A DNA stretch of 64,000 bases from Artocarpus heterophyllus (GCA_025403435.1 CM046333.1:36043521-36107520), one strand, 5' to 3'; counted from the first letter of the stretch, positions 1 through 12,614 are shown. The notes: generated by a model not told the origin, from the letters alone. Numbers and translations are program-made.

Positions 1-1449
1 CTGAGAAAGGACACCCTGTCTAGATACGGTTGGTTTGGGGAATCTAGCAGTCTTCCCCGAGCTAGGCGTCATGCTCGGGAAACCGGGCAGGTTACTGTTG
101 CCCATATGGGTGATGCGGACCTTCCAGGGCCAAACACTTTTCGGTCCGGGTAGCCGACGAGGGAGCCTTCATTGTCCAGTACCGAGGACTCGTCCAGTGG
201 CTCCCTCGGTGCGGGGCCACCTGTAGCCGACGAGAACCTCGAGGGCGTGATTAGGCTTCCGTACCCGTCGGGCCAACTCCTGATCGGAGGTCAGCCCATA
301 ACTTTATTTATAGCCGTCGTCCTCTTTTATTTCGTCCTTTGTTTAACTTGGATTTTCCTTGTACAGAAATGACCGCACCGAGCTCCCGCGCTGGTAGGCT
401 TGCCCAGATGACAACACAGAGGAAGAGCAAGGGCAAGGCCGCCTAGGCCAGCAAGAAGCGTAAGCGAACGCCAGCACCTGAGGCCCCGACACGTATCGGG
501 CAGACCTCCACATCAGTCCAAGCTCCACCGCCACCGCCACCGCCTATAAGGACCTCGTCAGAGGTCGGCCGAGTAGACGAGGCATCCAGAGGTTCTTCCG
601 AGAACCAACAAAGAAGGCGCCCGAACTACCGCGGGATGCTCCTTGAACGCATCGGGGACGTGGCCCCCTCGAATGACTTCTTTATGGAGATTCGGGGTAA
701 GGACTTCCCCGATTTGTGCAACCTGGCGCTCCGAACGGCAACCTCAGTAAGTATCCAAGTCGACTAATGGTTGCAGGGACTTCCTATAATGTTGCCGAGA
801 ACTTATCCCTTGGTACTTTTCACAGCTGAGCGCCGTTGTGCACATGGCGCACTCCATCGGGGTGAGGGAGGTCCACAAGGAGCAAGAAAGGCACAAGAAG
901 ACCCTCCTCCTGAAGTTGGACTCCGACAGAGAGCTCAAAGACACGAAGGATGAATTAGGTCGGGCCAAGGAGGAGGCTCAGAAGGCAAAGTCTGAGGCCG
1001 AGGACATGTTGAGGCAGCTCAAGGAGGCAGAGGATAAGGCTGCTCGGTAGGAGGAGAATGCCGCTCGACAGGAGGAGAAAGCCGTTCAGCTAGAGGGAAG
1101 ACTAGCAACTCTACAAGCCGAGCATCATCGATTCATGGCTGGGCTTCCGGATCAGTTGGCCGCTGCGGTCGAGGAGTTCAAGACATCCCCCGAGTACACC
1201 GATCTCTACTTCGATGGAATGGTGGATCTCCGCGACCATCTGATAGAGAAGCATCCCGAGGCCGCTGCATTCGACTGGTCGGTTATTGCCGAGCCAGACC
1301 AGGGTGACGCCGAGCAACAACGGGATGTTGAGGAGGTCGTCGTTGTAGACGGTGATGACGACGGGGATGTGCAAGCTGCCGAGGGCAGTCAAGACGACAG
1401 TGCGGTCGGAGACGAAACTCAAGCTGGTGATGAGACTCGGGCCGATTGA
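1..1449 (+). pseudogene. Antisense ORF (aORF) of Tat element, copy A, 3' part
   Basis: This is the continuation of the gene seen whole in copy B. The exon 1 remainder is 1-289, intron 1 is 290-366 (GT-AG, 77 bp), exon 2 is 367-746, intron 2 is 747-825 (GTAAGT donor, CACAG acceptor), and exon 3 is 826-1449 ending in TGA. Frame is kept across both junctions. Exon 2 encodes a basic, proline-rich stretch. Exon 3 encodes a charged coiled-coil-like region rich in E, K, A and R, then an acidic tail. Two in-frame stops break it: TAG 444-446, where copy B has GAG, and TAG 1048-1050, where copy B has CAG. Copy A lacks the exon 2 stop of copy B and keeps the natural C-terminus that copy B lost by a 1-bp deletion. 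Function is unknown; the splice structure is inferred from frame and consensus sites. Confidence 0.75.
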
Positions 1450-2207
1450 TCCTCTGTTTCTTGCTTTTTGTGATTGGGCTTGGGAGGTGCCCGACTTTCT
1501 TGTACCTCCTTAATAAAGAAATTTAAACGATTTATATTTTCCCGTTTTGTATCCACTTTAGCTTACGTGTAGTTTTTTTTACATCCCACGTAATATTTAA
1601 GGTTAGATACTTCTCGGGTAGATTCCCAGGCTGGGGGACAATTGACCGAGCAGAGGTAAATGGTGCAATTGTTTTCGGTTAATTCCAGTACCTCTGTCCT
1701 CAGTTAATCCGAGGACTTCAGTTCTCGGTCGTTCCAAGTAGTTATCCACTTCTGCTTAGTTATCCAAGCAAGTTTAGGTTTCTGGTCTCGGTCGGGCAGA
1801 ATGTAAACGGCGTACAGCTGCCCTTACCCTGTCGCCCCCCATAGACTTGTGGAAGTTTCAAAGAAACTTTACAAGTATAGGACTGATCGGGCACATAAAT
1901 GTGCCGAGCAACTTAAGGGTGTCTGCATGACAGACATGATACATATATTGACTAGCCCCCCTGTCCAGTTTGACGAGGATGACGCCCTTGGCTGGGAGTC
2001 AACATCCTGTCTTCCGAGCTGGGGTTCCGGCGTCTTGGCCTAACACTTCCCTTAAAAACATTGCTCAGGCGGAATGAGATTAGGGAAGTTGTGTTCCATG
2101 AATGTAATATTTACATTGACTTTTCCAGTCCTGCTCAACAGGTCTAGTTACAAAAAATTGTGGCCAGAGGTCAAAAAAGGAGTCTGGCTCTGATTTCCTG
2201 TTCTTTT
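1450..2207. other. Non-coding spacer between convergent aORF and integrase, copy A
   Basis: The two genes of the element converge on this 758-bp stretch. It holds an AATAAA signal at 1512-1517, 63 bp after the aORF stop, suited to ending the plus-strand transcript. The small ORF at 1849-2043 is almost identical in copy B but matches nothing I recognise, and I do not call it a gene. Confidence 0.6.
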
Positions 2208-3107
2208 TCAGGAATAGAATCTTTTTAACAGCTCGGCATTCCAAGGATGCCCAAGCTGATTCCCCTCCAAATCGACTAGCCTGTAGGTGCCTGATCGCAC
2301 GACACCTTCGACTTTAAAAGGTCCTTCCCACTTCGGACCAAAGGACCCGAGACCGGGTTGTTGAACCGTGACTTTCTTCATTACTAAGTCACCAACCTTA
2401 AAGCTCCTCGGCTGGACCCGTTTGTTGTAATACCGGGCTACAACCTGATTTCGGGCTGCGTTACGGATGGATGCTCGGTTCCTTTTTTCTTCAAGTAGGT
2501 TGAGCTCGGTCATCATGAACCTTTCATTAAGTTTCTCTTCGTATTGCTCAACCCTTAAGGTCGGCAATCCAACCTCGGCTGGGATGACGGCCTCTGCCCC
2601 ATAGACTAGGGAGAACGGTGTCTCGCCAGTTGCAGCTCGCGCGATTGTTCGGTATGCCCAGAGCACTTGGGGCAGCTCGTCGATCCACGCACCCTTAAGC
2701 CTTTCGAGCTTCTTCTTCAGATTGTCTTTAATTGTCTTGTTTACGGCCTCCACTTGGCCGTTACTCTGTGGATAGCTCGGAGAAGAGAAGACTTTCTTAA
2801 TGCCGAGCTTCTCACACAAATGCCGTAAACCCGAGGAGTCAAACTGCTTAGCATTGTCGGTCACGATAGTGTGCGGGATTCCGAACCGACAGACGATATT
2901 TTTCCATACGAAGTTGGTGCACTTAGCTTCAGTCATGTTGGTGCAAGGCTTGACTTCGATCCATTTTGTCAGATAGTTGATGGCGATGACACAATATCTG
3001 AATTGCGAACGAGCCGGAGGGAGTGGTCCGATCAAGTCGATGGCCCATTTTGCAAATGGCCATGCTGAAGTCACCGGATTTAAAGGCTCGACGTGCGAAC
3101 CTAGCAT
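2208..3107 (-). pseudogene. Integrase core and C-terminal region, Tat element copy A
   Basis: Integrase inserts element cDNA into the genome. In this 299-residue open segment the D,D35E catalytic triad is complete: Asp24 (in AIDLIGPL), Asp84 (in TDNAKQF) and Glu120 (in NGQVEA), with 35 residues between the last two. The C-terminal part has the GDLVMKK and GPFKVEGV pattern typical of the Ty3/gypsy integrase tail, and the natural stop is at 2208-2210. It is separated from the rest of Pol only by the in-frame TAG at 3120-3122 (CAG in copy B), which falls between the zinc-binding region and the core. The segment itself looks intact, but it can be made only as part of the broken polyprotein. Confidence 0.9.
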
Positions 3108-3119
3108 CCTAGCAAATTG

Positions 3120-6100
3120 CTAGCATTTGAGGCATTTTCGTGCAAAGCTCACGCAGTCTTGCTGCATACTAGGCCAGTAGTAACCCTGCCGCAGGCATTT
3201 TTGGGTCAAGGAACGTCCACCCGAGTGATTGCCACACAGGCCCTCATGAATCTCTTTCATTAAGTACTCGGCCTCCTGGGGACCCAAACATCTCAGGTAT
3301 GGCGTTGAGTAGCCGCGTCGGTATAGCTTTTTCCCAATCATTGAATACCGGGCTGAGCTGTTACGTATCCGACGTGCTTCTTTCCGGTCATCGGGTAATT
3401 CGGCTAAGGTCAGGTACCGGATTATCGGGTCCATCCACGTGCATTTTGGTTCGGCTGTCAGGCTCATGACCTCCGTACTGATACTTGATCCGGAGAGTCT
3501 TTCAATAAGAACGGAGATCGGATCTACTCCGCCTATCCCGGAGGCTAGTCGAGCGAGGACATCGGCTTCCACGTTCTCGGATCGGGGGATTTGCTTAAAA
3601 GTGTAGGACTTGAATTGTCCAAGCAACCGTTTTGCTTCTTTTAAATATGCCGTCATTGATTCTGCTCGGGCCTGGAATCCTCCTGTGACTTGCTGCACCA
3701 CCAGCATTGAGTCACTATAGATGGTCAGCTGATCAACTCCGAGGTCCCGGGCAATTCGTAGACCGGCCAGCAAAGCTTCATATTCCGCTTCATTATTTGA
3801 CGTCTTGAAGTCGAAACGAAGGGCATAAATGACCTTATATCCGTCGGGGCTTGTTAAAATCAAGCCCGCCCCTGACCCGTCGACGCAGGTTGAGCCATCG
3901 ACGTGTAGTTTCCAGTTCAGCTCCGAGGAGAGGCCTTGTTCACTACAGCTAGCTGTATCTGGCTCCTCCATGGGTGATTTCTCAACTGAAGGAGCAACCT
4001 TCCCGGCTTCTGTAAATTCGGCAAGGAAATCCGCCAGGACTTGGGCCTTTACTGCCGTTCTCGGCACAAAATGTATATTGTATTGGCCCAACTCGACCGA
4101 CCACTTGGCCATCCGACCTGATATTTTCGGGCTCTGTAGAACTTGTCGGAGAGGAAACTTGGTCGGGATCTTAACGGTATGGCCCTGGTAATACGGCCGC
4201 AGCTTCCAGACTGATGTCATTAATGCGAAGGCTAGCTTTTCCAATGATGAGTAGCGCTCCTCGGTGCCTTGGAACGCGTGGCTGGTATAGTAAACCGGCC
4301 TTTGGACCCCGTTTTCGTCACAGACTAGTACCGAGCTGACAGCCTTCTCCGAGATGGCTAAATAGGCGGTTAACACCTCGTTGGGTGAAGGTTTGGACAG
4401 GAGCGGGGGTGTGGCTAGGTAAGTTTTTAAGCCTTGGAAAGCGTCCTCACACTCCCTGCTCCACTCAAACCTCCCCTTAAGTGCCTTGAAAAAGGGGTGA
4501 CACTTGTCGGTAGCCCGGGAGACAAATCTTGATAGGGCAGCCACCATGCCGGTAAGCCTTTGTACGTCTTTTACAGTCCGAGGAGAATGCATGTCTATGA
4601 TTGCCTGGGCTTTAGCCGGGTTCACCTCGATTCCTCGTCGGTTAACCAAAAATCCGAGGAATTTGTCAGAGCCGACGCCAAAAGCGCATTTTGCCGGGTT
4701 AAGTTTCATCCCATACTCCCGGAGAATGTCAAAGCTAGCTCGGAGGTCGGCTATGTGGTCCATCGCTTGGACAGATTTTACTAACATGTCGTCCACGTAG
4801 ACCTCCATAGTTTTCCCGATCAGCCGAGCGAACATTTTGTTAACGAGTCGTTGATAGGTAGCTCCGGCGTTCTTAAGACCAAACGGCATCACAACGTAAC
4901 AATACAAACCCTGGTCAGTAACGAATGAGGTTTTAATTTGGTCCTCTTCAGCCATTCTTATCTGATTATATCTGGAGTACGCGTCCATAAAGCTCAAGAG
5001 CTCGTGTCCGGCTGTGGCGTCAACGAGCTGGTCTATCCGAGGAAGCGGGAAGCAGTCCTTGGGGCAGGTCTTGTTAAGGTCGGTGTAATCGATGCAGACT
5101 TGCCACCTGCCATTCGCCTTTTTGACGAGGACGACATTTGCCAACCATTCTGGATATTTGACCTCTTTAATGAACCCAGCCTTCAATAGTTTCTGGACTT
5201 CATCATTTATCGCGGCATATCTCTCCGGGTTGAAGGCTCTTCGTCTTTGTATCACCGGCCTGTGACCAGGTTGGACGTTAAGCCGATGGCTGATGATGCT
5301 CGGATCTATGCCGGGCATGTCTTCGTGAGACCATGCAAAAACGTCGCGGTACTCGAAAAGAAGGGATTCCAGGTCGACCCGGATCTCATGTTGTAACTGA
5401 GACCCGAGTTGGACTGTGCGTTCTGGCCTTTCGGGGTCCAGGGAGAACGACACTAAGTCTTCGACTGGGGTGCCCCTTACTTCTTCCTCGGGAAACCTAG
5501 GGTCTAGGTCCGCGAGCATCTTCGGCATCGGATCGGTTGGGAGGTCGATCTCGTCGATTGTGTGCACGGCCAGAATTCCGCGCTGCTGGGCTGAGGCTGC
5601 CCGGATTGCGTTTGCATAGCAAGCCCGGGAATCCGCCTGGGATGAGCGGATTACTCCAACGCCACCGTCGGTTGGGAACTTCATTGCCAGGTGATATGTC
5701 GAGACCACGGCTTTTAATCCGTTGAGTGTCGGTCGGCCGATGATTATGTTATACTGAGAGGGTTTATCGACGACCAAAAAGTCGACCACCCGAGTGACCC
5801 TGGCAACACCTTCTCCAAAAGTTACCGGGAGACTAACCTTCCCGATTGCTCGGACACACTCGCCCGCGAAGCCGAAAAGTGGGGTCTGGACCGAGACCAA
5901 AGGCGCGTTGCTGATCTTCAGCCTGTCGAACGCCTGCTTGAAGAGGATGTCCGCCGAGCTGCCATTGTCAATTAAGACTCGCCGTACAACATTGTTGGCG
6001 ATAGGCAGTTCGTAAACCAAGGCATCATTATGGGGATGCATCAGCCGGTCTGCTTCCTCCTCAGTGAAGGTGATCGGGATGTCTTCTTGGCGGCATATCT

Positions 6101-6125
6101 TATTGATGTGCTCGGAGACATTCAT
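3120..6125 (-). pseudogene. Protease, reverse transcriptase, dual RNase H and integrase zinc finger, Tat copy A
   Basis: This is a 1001-residue open segment. In order it shows: a retroviral-type aspartic protease (DNGSSAD near residue 53); reverse transcriptase with DLNKTCPKD and the YVDD active site near residue 443; a Ty3/gypsy RNase H; and a second, archaeal-type RNase H starting near residue 738 with Asp743 (VDGST), Glu (NNEAEYEAL), Asp (YSDS) and a last Asp in VEADVLA. It ends in the HHCC zinc finger of integrase (HEGLCGNH to CLKC). The stretch is bounded by in-frame stops TGA 6168-6170 upstream (CGA in copy B) and TAG 3120-3122 downstream, both in one continuous reading frame with the neighbouring segments. 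The dual RNase H is a known hallmark of Tat elements. Confidence 0.92.
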
Positions 6126-6167
6126 GAAATCACCCCGTTCGACCTGCCGGGCTTCTCTGACGTAGGA

Positions 6168-7064
6168 TCACCGCCCACTCGATGTGTCCCCGGCTACAGG
6201 CCCGCCAAGTATCGTGTGTACGATATTCGGGGGTTCCGGGGCGTTCACACTATCGGTCCTGGGTCGGCCTTGTACGTCTCGGCCTGACGAGTCGTTCCTT
6301 CCAGAGGTCGCCCTCAGGTTTATGGCCTTCTCCACGAAATCCTGCAATAGACCTTCTCGGACCAGCCTTTCTATTTGGTCCTTAAGTTGGATGCATTCTC
6401 GGGTTGTATGACCCACATCCTGATGGAATTTGCAAAACTTTGACTGGTCACGCTTCGCCCTAAAGCCTCGAAGCTTGGGCGGCGGTGTCAATAAATTCTT
6501 GTCGCCGACCTGGGCGAGCACCTCATCAATGGTTGCCACCAGAGGTGTGTAGTTTTGGAACTTGCCGGTCGGCCCCTTCGGCCTGTCAGATTTCTCCTTC
6601 TTCTGCTTCTTTTCCTTTTTCGTCTTGCTCGGGCCAGCCTCCTCCCGGCGGCTTTTCATATACTCGGCAGCGTCTGCATGCCTTTGAGCATAGCCGAGCA
6701 TTTGCGAAAATGTGTTTGGCTGCTCGAAGGCCAGGGACTAGGTCAGCTTCTCGTCTCGGAGGCCCCCTACAAAAATATGTTTGAGGGTTTCGTCTTCGAC
6801 GTGCTTGACCTCAAGGGCAGCCCGGGTAAATCGGTTGACGTAATCCCTGACACTGCCGTCTCCCTGCTTGACAGCGTACAGAGAAGTTATTTCTTTCCTC
6901 CGCGTCCTAGTTGTAGAGAATGCAGCGGAGAAGGCGTCAGTTAAGTGCCCAAAAGAAGAAATCGACCCTGGTTCGAGCCGCCAGAACCACTGCCGAGCAG
7001 GGCCTGTTAGGGTGAGGGAGAAGGCTTTGCACATTGCAGCGTCACTAGCATTCTGCAACAGCAT
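6168..7064 (-). pseudogene. Gag capsid and zinc knuckle region, Tat copy A
   Basis: Gag packages element RNA in virus-like particles. This segment contains the retrotransposon Gag capsid domain (MLLQNASDA onward, with GPARQWF), a lysine-rich linker, and a C-x2-H-x4-H-x4-C knuckle (CKFHQDVGHTTREC). It is one frame interrupted by TAG 6738-6740 (TGG in copy B) and closed by TGA 6168-6170. Compared with copy B the lysine-rich linker lacks a stretch of roughly 16 residues, an in-frame length difference between the two copies. Confidence 0.85.
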
Positions 7065-7827
7065 GTGCCCGCGAAAGAGCTCGGCATGCTCTTCTGCGTC
7101 GGTGGCCCCATCGTAAGACTTGATTTTGTGGGACCTTGAACTTAGGCGGCATGGGTGCCCGCATTATATGATCCGGGAAGGGCGGACCCTGCGCCCCGAT
7201 CTCATCCGAACCGAACCTGCAATTGCGGATCTCATCGATCTGTCACTGCAGCACCCGAAATTGGCGACTATTTGTATCTTCGGGCAGTTCGACCCGATAA
7301 GGTACTCTGCCCTCAGCACAGCCTTCAGCTCCGCCTTGGCGATTTCTGTTAATCCCTCGGTATCCGAGCCGATCAAATACCGAGGCTCTAGAACCTTGTG
7401 GTGAAGGGACACGGTGTGGTTGACGTCCCATCTGTCGTTCATGAACCAGTCGATTATCGAGCAGGGGCCCTCTGGTGGATCCCGGAGACTGCTCTGATCG
7501 GTCCTCCCAGTTGGTGGCACTCTGCTCACGCCGACCCTCTGCCTGGTCAACCTAGGCAGGGGGTGGCGGTTCTGGTGCAGCTTGTTGTCGAGCTTGCGCG
7601 AGCTGCCGAGTTAAAATCTGAACTGCATCTGTGAGCTCCTGGATGGGGTCATGTGCAGCTCGGACCTGCATCGACTCAGCTCTTGCCGCGCTTCCTTGCC
7701 CTCCGGACCGAGATCTGGCGGTCCGAGGACGACTGCTGGGCCGTTCTGTAGCTGGTTGCTTATGCCTGACATCGCCCGACTCCTGATGTCGGGCGGTACT
7801 ATCTCTTACGTTACCTCGTGTTGTCAT
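7065..7827 (-). pseudogene. N-terminal Gag, frameshifted, Tat copy A
   Basis: The likely Gag start is the ATG at 7825-7827 (MTTRGN), the first ATG of the frame inside the element body after the primer binding site. The first part contains an arginine/serine-rich stretch, then ILTRQLAQARQQ and a proline-rich run, and ends at TAG 7552-7554 (CAG in copy B). Further on, frame is lost again: an extra A on the coding strand around 7126 (AAAA against AAA in copy B) shifts the IKSYDGAT region. No known enzymatic domain is expected here. Confidence 0.65.
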
Positions 7828-7873
7828 TTCAGAAATCCGAGGTAGAATAACTTTGGATTGGGGCGCGTCCGGC

Positions 7874-7889
7874 CCTCCTTCTAGCGCCA
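7874..7889 (-). promoter_or_regulatory. Primer binding site, Tat copy A
   Basis: On the minus strand TGGCGCTAGAAGGAGG lies three bases inside the LTR boundary, where tRNA-primed reverse transcription starts. The same 16 bases occur in copy B. I did not identify the tRNA. Confidence 0.8.
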
Positions 7890-7892
7890 AAA

Positions 7893-8504
7893 TGTTGATG
7901 CTTACCGCTGTCCGGTGTCGGATCAACACCCACGTGTGACTGAACACCTTCTGACCTCCTCTTAAGCTTGCCCCTGGTCGAGATTGAGTACCTGCGAGAG
8001 GGATGATTCGGAGAAATGGGGTTAGCCAATAGACAAGGGCTCTCCGATGCTCAAGGCAAGAACTGCTCGGCAGAGGTCGGCAGCTGATTAAATGAGAAGA
8101 GGTCTCTCTCTCTAAAACGTCATAAATGCATCCTATTTATAGGCCACCAGCTGGATCGGGTGCAAGATGGGTTTTGCCCATTACCCAGGTGTCACATCAA
8201 AGTGTATCAAGCAATAGGTGACAAGTGTCGCGTCCATAGTCCAATGGATTGGACTCTATCGAACGGCAGCACGCCTGCCTGGTGTTGGCCTACAAGGATG
8301 GGTAGTGACGTGTTATGATGAATAGCGTGGCCCGGCCCGAGCTACTGTTCGTCCCCCGAGGTGGCAGCCTTCTTGGGGGTGTGCCCTCAGATAAGTGGAA
8401 GGATCCTCGGGAAAAAGCATAATTCGTCGGGTCGGGCGGTAGCCTATGTCTGCCGACCACCAAAGTTAATGTCCTCGGTGGTAATGCCGAGCTAACCCTC
8501 AACA
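7893..8504 (-). repeat. 5' LTR of Tat copy A
   Basis: This 612-bp LTR starts TGTTGAGGG and ends AGCATCAACA on the minus strand. The promoter-like TATA (CTATAAATAGG, minus) is at 8132-8142. It is about 10 bp shorter than the copy B LTRs, mainly because a short segment near 8452 (GAACTGATTTGCC in copy B) is missing. Confidence 0.95.
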
Positions 8505-11500
8505 AGCCATATGAAAAGACTATGATTAAGTACAACAAATTTGAAAAAAAATTTACTTCAACATGGAAAAGAATGGAGAAAGGAATTTATTTTTTAAAAT
8601 TATTTGAAAGAGTTGAGTAATATAACATTTGAGTAAGGACTTAGTTGAGAAAATTTCTTTTAATAAAGCAATTTTAAAAAATTTATAAAGACCATTATTG
8701 ATAAAATCAAGTTAATAAGTTGTATATGTATATATATTGTTTAAATAAATAAGATTTAAAGGGAAAAAAGAAAAAAAAACCTAAAATAGAAAAAAAAAAC
8801 TAAAATAATCACAGCTCATCACCCATCTCCTATCACATCACCTCTCACCTATTACCTAGGACCTATCACATTCCATAGAGCTGATCACTTCACCTCCCAT
8901 CAAAACCAAATGCACCAGACGAAAGACAGAAGGAAAAAGACAAAGGACAGAAGGAAAAAAGAGAAATTTGACAATTTGGCTGTTTTAGGTAGTGTTTGGC
9001 AATATAATTTACACAATTTTTTTAAACTATAAATAATATAAAATTTTATATATAATTATAATAATAATAAATATTATAATATAAAATTTAATATATTATA
9101 ATAAAAATAATTTTAACTAAAAATTTTAGCTGTTAAACATTTTAATTGAAAACACCAACAATATGGACAGTAGTCATTGAGCCTTCTGTATTAATGCAGG
9201 ACAGTACACAAAATTTAATTGAAAGCAAACGTCAAACAGAAAAATAGGAGATTGAGACAACCTGTTATGTCAGGGAAACTAGACTCTGAGTAATCGGTCT
9301 TATCTAAAGAATAATAATTAGCTATAAAAAGTCATTGACTAGAAGTTTTGGCCACTTGAAGCAATGTAAGTGATAAATAAATTAATAAATAAATAGAAGA
9401 AAGAAACAAATAACTCGCTTTCCCTGTTCTGCGCGCAATTGGAAAATATCATTATATACAATCTGGATATAAACAAGAAGACTCCTGATGTATTTGTATA
9501 TCTTCTCATTGTGGGTCCATAACAAAGAAATACCGATAAATAAAAGCAATTTAATTAGTTATAATTTTTTTATTTTAATTATAAGTTGAAGGTTTAAATT
9601 ATTTTTAACCTTATTTAAAAGTAGTGGCAAAAATACTTTTTTATTTGTATTGTTATGTATGCTATATAACGTATATCGATTATAGCACATATATTTTATT
9701 GTGTATTATTAAACAAGCAAATGGTTACAAAAAAAAAAAACGTTTTTAGCAGAATTGGAATACTCCGTACCTAATTCAACTTATATGTGTTTGTCTTTGT
9801 TCTTTTTTTGGTTTTGTTTTTGTTTTTGTTTTTTTTTTCTTGATAGTATTTGTATGTGCTTTTTATACATACACACAAAATGAAAAATAGAATAAAATGG
9901 ATCCGATCACAATCAGTGAAAAAAGCCACAAACAGTTTTTGTCAACGCCATATCTCTTCTTTTTATTCTGTCATTATTATTATTTTTTTCTTTCTAAGAA
10001 TATGATTGTAGCTAAAATTTCAGATAGATGCTTATTTTTGCGATCATAATTAGCTGTATTACAACATTCAGGAACCATAGAAAACAAAAGGAAAACCATC
10101 ATATTGAATTGAAAAAAAAAATAAATTTGATGATTTAGAACCATAGGTTTATATATATGTGTGTGTTTGTGTGTGTGTGTGTGTGTGTGTATAGTGAACA
10201 GCTTCTCTTTATATTTACTAGAAATTAAAAGTCTGAAGACAGAAATGAATCAGCCTCACGAAGATTTGATATTTCTTGAGTGGTGGAGATTTTACGATTT
10301 CTTCAAGGGTCTAATTAACTTCAATCCTTGTCGATGTTTGTGAAGACATATAAAACATCTTTTTTTTCCTTGAAGAAATAAAACATCTGATTTTTGCAAA
10401 ATAGGGAAATGAAAAAAATAAATAAATAAAAAGTAGCCACAAATTATTTTTATTTTATTTTTGCTAAAGAGACTAATTTTTTAATTTGATAATGACGAGA
10501 GAATATGGATTGCATGCAATGTAACGTAATTCATCATGTGGGGACTTCACATATTTATCTGTCTTGCAAAAGATTTATAACAAATTATATTCCAAATTAT
10601 AGACAATATTATTCCAAGTAGGAATTTTGCTCGAGCAGCAAGTTCAAAGACAAAATGACAAATCTCATTTATTTGTTTCGTTTCTTTAATTTTCTGGTGC
10701 AGAATCTAAGTTCTTTCATATAGGATATTATTTATGAAAATTTGTCCTTAATGTACTACAAGGTTAGCTTTTCTGCTCCCTGTTTCTCATTTATAAAAAT
10801 AATATTGGTGTTTTTAAGTATTTCACGTGGACAAGAAGCAAATTCACGAGATCTATAACATAAATAGGCTATTAGCTTAGAGTTTAAAAGTCGTGATTTA
10901 GTGTAATTTAAATTGCTTAGCCTCCAAAAAAAATGCTTTTAATGGAATATTAATTTTATTTTCACTCTCTCTACTCACTTCCCTACTGATTCAAGCACAT
11001 CTAAATTATAGATAAGGCAACGGTTGTTTCCAATACACATTGAGTTATTTTTAATGCCGATTAATGGTTACGATATTTGACATCGGCTCAAAATTATAGT
11101 AAAAAAATCTTAATTTTTAATGTCACTTAATATCACGGTGTGAATATTTTTAACGAGATAAATATTGTATAACAATATAGGGTTATAGTCTACCGTTTTA
11201 TAAAATATAGACCTTGCTTGTGGGACCCAAATAGGCCCCATAAGTGAGACTCATCTCTTATGAAAGGGAAGGGTTTTAGCTCCGGGAAGACAAATAGTAT
11301 TGTACTTTTAATAATAGTTTTTTTTTTTTATTAATGTCGGCTAACGTTTTTGTGGTATTGTAGGTGGCTTATGATTAATTTATCAAATGGTTTGCTTGAA
11401 GTTATAGTACTCAAAGAAGTTGGCACTGGGTTATTTCTTCAAAATAATATCACATCCATATGAAAATTGATTATTTTGAAGCCTGTACTCTGTATATATT

Positions 11501-11987
11501 GGGAGAAAAGTATTTACGTATTTGTAAAGTTTAAAACATATTTGTATGTATATTTATGTATACATGCATATATCTCCGTTATGATAATTGCAAATTTGTA
11601 ATTGAAAAAGAAAAAGAAAAGTCCTTGAAAGTTGAAAGAAGAACCAAAGATAAAGCATGTTGATGATGATGCTATAAGAAATGGTACTTATCTCTTTAAT
11701 TGGTTGTTGGGATCTTCTTTATCTTGGCTTTATCTTCTATTTTTAAAGGGCCACGTAATCAAACTAATCTTCTTTTCTTTAATTTTTCTTTTTTTATCCC
11801 TTTATGGAAGGATAAGTGTCTGGTATCTTTCTATATATATGTACATATATATATATATATTGGGTATTCAGAAAGAAAAGGATAGACATACAGAATTCCG
11901 GAATGTTGTAAGAAATACAAGGTGGATAATTACCATTAGGAATTTAAAATCATGCACTTTTGCATGCATAAAGTAGATATGACGAAC
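8505..11987. other. AT-rich intergenic DNA between the two Tat copies
   Basis: About 3.5 kb of low-complexity AT-rich sequence. Apart from a GT microsatellite I see no conserved protein, RNA gene or transposon boundary. The longest ORFs (10161-10343, 11632-11976) have repetitive or AT-driven composition and are not supported as genes. Confidence 0.6.
10159..10190. repeat. (GT)n microsatellite
   Basis: About sixteen GT units with one interruption near 10166, preceded by a short AT run. Confidence 0.95.
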
Positions 11988-11992
11988 ATATA
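11988..11992. repeat. Target site duplication, left, Tat copy B (ATATA)
   Basis: ATATA directly precedes the left LTR and is repeated at 22596-22600 directly after the right LTR. Five bases is the usual duplication length for Ty3/gypsy integrases. Confidence 0.9.
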
Positions 11993-12614
11993 TGTTGATG
12001 CTTATCGCTGTTTGGTGTTGGATCAACACCTAAGTGTGACTGAACACCTTCTGACCTCTTCTTAAGCTTGCCCCTGGTCGGGATTGAGTACTTGCGAGAG
12101 GGATGATTCGAAGAAATGGGGTTAGCCAATAGACAAGGGCTCTCCGATGCTCAAGGCAAGAACTGTTCGGCAGAGGTCGGCAGCTGATTAAATGAGAAGA
12201 GGTCTCTCTCTAAAACGTCATAAATGCATCCTATTTATAGGCCACCAGCTGGATCGGGTGCAAGATGGGTTTTGCCCATTACCCAGGTGTCACATCAAAG
12301 TGTATCAAGCAATAGGTGACAAGTGTCGCGTCCATAGTCCAATGGATTGGACTCTATCGGACGGCAGCACGCCTGCCTGGTGTTGGCCAACAAGGATGGG
12401 TAGTGATGTGTTATGATGAATAGCGTGGCCCGGCCCGAGCTACAGTTCATCCCCCGAGGTGGCAGCCTTCTTGGGGGTGTGCCCTCAGATCAGTGGAAGG
12501 CTCCTCGGGAAGAAGCATAATTCGTCGGGTCGGGCGGTAGCCTATGTCTGCCGAACTGATTTGCCGACCACCAAGTTAATGTCCTCGGTGGAAGTGCCGA
12601 GCTAACCCTCAACA
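11993..12614 (-). repeat. 3' LTR of Tat copy B
   Basis: 622 bp, minus-strand termini TGTTGAGGG and AGCATCAACA. The TATA-like motif (minus) is at about 12231-12240. In plus orientation it lies directly upstream of the aORF promoter region. Confidence 0.95.

Larger units (their letters stand above)
1..8504 (-). mobile_element. Tat-lineage Ty3/gypsy LTR retrotransposon, copy A (partial)
   Basis: The coding strand is minus: gag-pol runs from about 7827 down to 2208, and the right-hand 612-bp LTR (7893-8504) is the element's 5' LTR. The left part, including the 3' LTR and the beginning of the antisense gene, lies outside the window; base 2 aligns with base 14111 of copy B. Family assignment rests on the order Gag-PR-RT-RNase H-second RNase H-integrase plus an antisense ORF downstream of integrase, known features of the Tat/Ogre group. 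The polyprotein carries four in-frame stops and frameshifts in N-terminal Gag, so the copy is non-autonomous. The right flank is AGCCA, the expected position of the target duplication; its partner is not visible. Confidence 0.93.

Noticed and set aside
1849..2043. 64-codon ORF conserved between copies A and B in the spacer (also 15943-16137)
   Set aside because: The two copies are so similar throughout that conservation carries no weight; no domain seen. Kept only as a note.
3829..6015. Several plus-strand ORFs of 60-120 codons repeated in copy B
   Set aside because: They are opposite-strand shadows of the conserved pol frame; their conservation is explained by pol.
6955..7000. tRNA-like GGTTCGAGCC word
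   Set aside because: It lies inside the Gag capsid coding region of the Tat element; no cloverleaf arms are visible around it.
11632..11976. 114-codon ORF just left of Tat copy B
   Set aside because: AT-rich composition with a TA run translated as alternating Tyr/Ile; no similarity to any family I know.
12192..12416. 74-codon plus-strand ORF also present at 22173 and, in part, in the third LTR
   Set aside because: It lies wholly inside the Tat LTR, antisense to the element, and repeats only because the LTR repeats. No domain or codon signal.
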